A stretch of DNA of 8,124 nt, from the NCBI GenBank assembly GCA_016287555.1, contig JAEFAK010000075.1, positions 1-8,124 on the forward strand, written 5' to 3'. Below are positions 6,457 to 8,124 of this stretch, one piece after another (positions within the stretch are counted from its first letter, which is position 1; each line of letters begins with the position of its first letter). This stretch comes from Oscillospiraceae bacterium. Lineage in GTDB: Bacteria; Bacillota; Clostridia; Oscillospirales; Oscillospiraceae. Below the pieces are notes generated by a model. It was given only the letters and a program-made list of their open reading frames with translations, was not told the origin of the DNA and did no database searches. The translations under genes and the position numbers were made by a program.

Positions 6457-7083
6457 ATGGCTACCGAGATAGAATTCAAATACTCGCTTGAAGGTCCCGC
6501 AGAGGCGGGCATCATCGCCTCAAGCGACTACGTCACCCAATACCTGAAGGACGACTGGACGGAACGGAACACGCTCGACGTGCATTACGATACGCCGGAC
6601 TGGGATCTCGCCGGGAGGAACGCTCTCATCCGTGTGCGCGCCTGGATAAACCTTTCCATCGCCACGCTCAAATTCGGCTCTTACGTCAAGGACGGGCATC
6701 CCGGCCTCTATAAAGGCCAGGATTTCTCGACGGTATTTCACGGCACCGAGCCCGTAATACGCGACCTTATCGCCTGCGGCGCGCCGGAGTCCTTCGCCGA
6801 CATACGCGGCGAGGATCTCTGTCCCGTATTCTCCTACACGTGCTCCCGCCGCTCGGCTACCCTTTACCTGCCCGAAATGACGAGGGCCGAGCTCAGCTTC
6901 GACGAGGGCGTGCTCACGGTCGGCGACAAGTCGGTCAGGACGTGCGAGATGACGCTCGAGCTCCTGTTCGGACCGTGCTCCGAGCTGGAGGCCTACTGCG
7001 AGAGGCTCGTCTCCGAGCATCGCCTTGAGCCGCACAGCGTCACCAAGCAGGAGACCGCGCTTCGTCTTCTCAGGAGCAGATAG
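6457..7083 (+). CDS. CYTH-domain protein (triphosphate-tunnel phosphohydrolase)
   Basis: 208 residues, cytosolic, single CYTH domain filling the whole protein. The CYTH fold is a beta tunnel that binds triphosphates with metal; members include inorganic triphosphatases, thiamine-triphosphatases and class IV adenylate cyclases. Seen: the defining ExExK as E4, E6, K8; HYDTPDWDL at 43-51; basic RVR at 59-61; TLK with K72; RR at 131-132; ELSFDEG with D149; EMTLE with E164 and E168; and K197 near the C terminus. The tunnel set appears complete, so it should be catalytic. The ATG is preceded by GGAGG at 6444-6448, eight bases away. First gene of a probable two-gene operon with the pyridoxal kinase 34 bases downstream. 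No HD or CHAD domain is attached. The substrate cannot be read from sequence; triphosphatase activity is the likeliest. Confidence 0.87.
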   Translation: MATEIEFKYSLEGPAEAGIIASSDYVTQYLKDDWTERNTLDVHYDTPDWDLAGRNALIRVRAWINLSIATLKFGSYVKDGHPGLYKGQDFSTVFHGTEPVIRDLIACGAPESFADIRGEDLCPVFSYTCSRRSATLYLPEMTRAELSFDEGVLTVGDKSVRTCEMTLELLFGPCSELEAYCERLVSEHRLEPHSVTKQETALRLLRSR

Positions 7084-7117
7084 ACCTCTTCCCTGAAACC
7101 GAAAGAAGGAAACTGAA

Positions 7118-7966
7118 ATGAAAAAGCAGAAAAACGCGCTTGCCGTGCATGATATCTCATGCGTCGGGCGCTGCTCGCTGACCGTCGCGCTCCCCATTCT
7201 ATCCGCGGCGGGGATCGAGACCTCCGTCCTTCCGACCGCCGTGCTCTCGACGCATACGGGCGGCTTCGCGGGCTACACTTACCGGGACCTGACCGAGGAC
7301 GTGCTCCCCATATCCGATCACTGGGCGACCATGGGCCTCAAATTCGACGCCATATACTCCGGCTACCTCGGCTCCATCGAGCAAATAGACCTCGTGCTCG
7401 AGCTGATAAAGCGCCACGCGGCCGAAGGGTGCATCGCGCTCGTCGACCCCGTCATGGCCGACAACGGCAAGCTCTACGCGGGCTTTGCCGAGAGCTTCCC
7501 CTCCCAGATGAAGCGTCTTTGCGCCGCTTCCGACATCATGTGCCCGAACATCACCGAGGCCTGCCTCATGCTCGGCGAGGAATATAAGGACGGACCCTAC
7601 ACCAGAGAATACATCGAAGGGCTCGTGCACAGGCTCTCCGACATGGGAGACAACCGCGTCGTGCTGACTGGCGTATGGTTCGACGACAGGATGCTCGGCG
7701 CCGCTTCCTATGACCCGAAGGCCGGCAGGATTGACTACTCCTTCGCCGAGCGCATACCCGGCTACCTTCACGGCACGGGCGACGTCTTCGGCTCGGCGCT
7801 TCTCGGCGCGCTGCTTCGCGGGAAAACTCTCGCCGAGGCTTCGGAGATCGCTGTCAAGTACACCCGCGAGACCATAGCCGTCACCTTCGAAAGCGAGGAC
7901 GATCTCCGCATGGGTCCCTGCTTCGAGCTCACGCTCCCATATTTCATGGAGCTGCTCAAAGGTTGA
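7118..7966 (+). CDS. pdxY: Pyridoxal/pyridoxamine kinase, ribokinase superfamily
   Basis: 282 residues, usual for the PdxK/PdxY group. It phosphorylates the 5' hydroxyl of pyridoxal or pyridoxamine with ATP in vitamin B6 salvage, in the cytoplasm. Seen: N-terminal HDISCVGRCSLTVALPIL resembling the substrate-site strand of the family, the STHTGGF segment at 44-50, SGYLGS at 81-86, DPVMADNGKLY at 110-120, PNITEA at 143-148, and the ATP-site motif HGTGDVFGSALLG at 218-230 with catalytic D222. All core motifs are present. The ATG has AAGGA at 7106-7110, seven bases upstream. It follows the CYTH gene by 34 bases with no promoter or terminator between, so the two are probably co-transcribed. The choice between pdxY and pdxK is by resemblance only; related hydroxymethylpyrimidine kinases are less likely. 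Confidence 0.9.
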   Translation: MKKQKNALAVHDISCVGRCSLTVALPILSAAGIETSVLPTAVLSTHTGGFAGYTYRDLTEDVLPISDHWATMGLKFDAIYSGYLGSIEQIDLVLELIKRHAAEGCIALVDPVMADNGKLYAGFAESFPSQMKRLCAASDIMCPNITEACLMLGEEYKDGPYTREYIEGLVHRLSDMGDNRVVLTGVWFDDRMLGAASYDPKAGRIDYSFAERIPGYLHGTGDVFGSALLGALLRGKTLAEASEIAVKYTRETIAVTFESEDDLRMGPCFELTLPYFMELLKG

Positions 7967-7989
7967 CATAACGCAATAACAGGCATAGA

Positions 7990-8017
7990 AAAACGCCGCT
8001 CGTCTGAGCGGCGTTTT
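7990..8017. terminator. Strong bidirectional intrinsic terminator between convergent genes
   Basis: A perfect 12-pair stem (7990-8001 with 8006-8017) with the four-base loop GTCT. On the plus strand it runs into TTTTGTTTT, on the minus strand into TTTTT. It ends the plus-strand CYTH-kinase transcript and the minus-strand gene entering from the right. Confidence 0.95.
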
Positions 8018-8045
8018 GTTTTATCGCAGTCTTTGCATTATCTCA

Positions 8046-8124
8046 TCAGTATTCAAGGTTCCTGACCTTTTCCGCGTCGGCGAGGGTCTGGGCCTTGAGC
8101 TCGTCGATCCCGGACCATTTCTTT
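8046..8124 (-). CDS. C-terminal end of an unidentified gene (5' part outside the window)
   Basis: On the minus strand a frame is open from the window edge to TGA at 8048-8046, giving 25 residues that begin KKWSGIDELKAQTLADAEK and end VRNLEY. The other two minus frames make no sensible protein, and the shared terminator lies 29 bases downstream, which is where a gene end is expected. The amphipathic, charged tail looks like ordinary bacterial protein. Too short to name the product. Confidence 0.62.
   Translation of the reverse strand, partial: KKWSGIDELKAQTLADAEKVRNLEY

Noticed and set aside
7199..7969. A 256-codon minus-strand frame opposite the pyridoxal kinase
   Set aside because: Antisense mirror of a gene with complete ribokinase-family motifs.

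Overview
The window most likely comes from a GC-rich, endospore-forming member of the Firmicutes (Clostridia-like). Three observations support this: a tRNA-sensing T-box leader in front of a valine tRNA synthetase gene, a full-length spoIIE (a sporulation gene of endospore formers), and strong GGAGG ribosome binding sites. No sign of phage, transposon, CRISPR array, rRNA or tRNA was seen. This looks like core chromosome, and I did not find a clearly new multi-gene system.

Left part (1-6250) is transcribed on the minus strand. Read in the direction of transcription it holds spoIIE (6250-3926), an 88-residue single-pass membrane protein whose GTG start overlaps the spoIIE stop (3929-3663), an MTA/SAH-type adenosine deaminase with its own promoter (3597-2302), and then a promoter, a complete valine T-box riboswitch and valS (1993-20). 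valS carries an in-frame TAG after 657 codons, which removes roughly the last quarter of the enzyme. The window ends 19 bases beyond it.

A 206-base divergent promoter region (6251-6456) separates spoIIE from a plus-strand pair: a CYTH-domain phosphohydrolase (6457-7083) and a pyridoxal/pyridoxamine kinase (7118-7966), 34 bases apart and probably one transcript. The pair ends at a strong bidirectional terminator (7990-8017). This terminator is shared with an unidentified minus-strand gene whose last 25 codons enter from the right edge.

Functionally the window mixes sporulation control (SpoIIE phosphatase), SAM by-product salvage (MtaD-type deaminase), translation (ValS, controlled by uncharged tRNA-Val), vitamin B6 salvage (PdxY-type kinase) and an enzyme of unknown substrate (CYTH). 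The points most worth checking are the internal stop in valS, the coupled small membrane gene after spoIIE, the shared TTGA start arrangement of spoIIE and mtaD, and the CYTH-kinase pairing. The only gap over 300 bases without a gene is 1994-2301, which the valS promoter and T-box leader fill.
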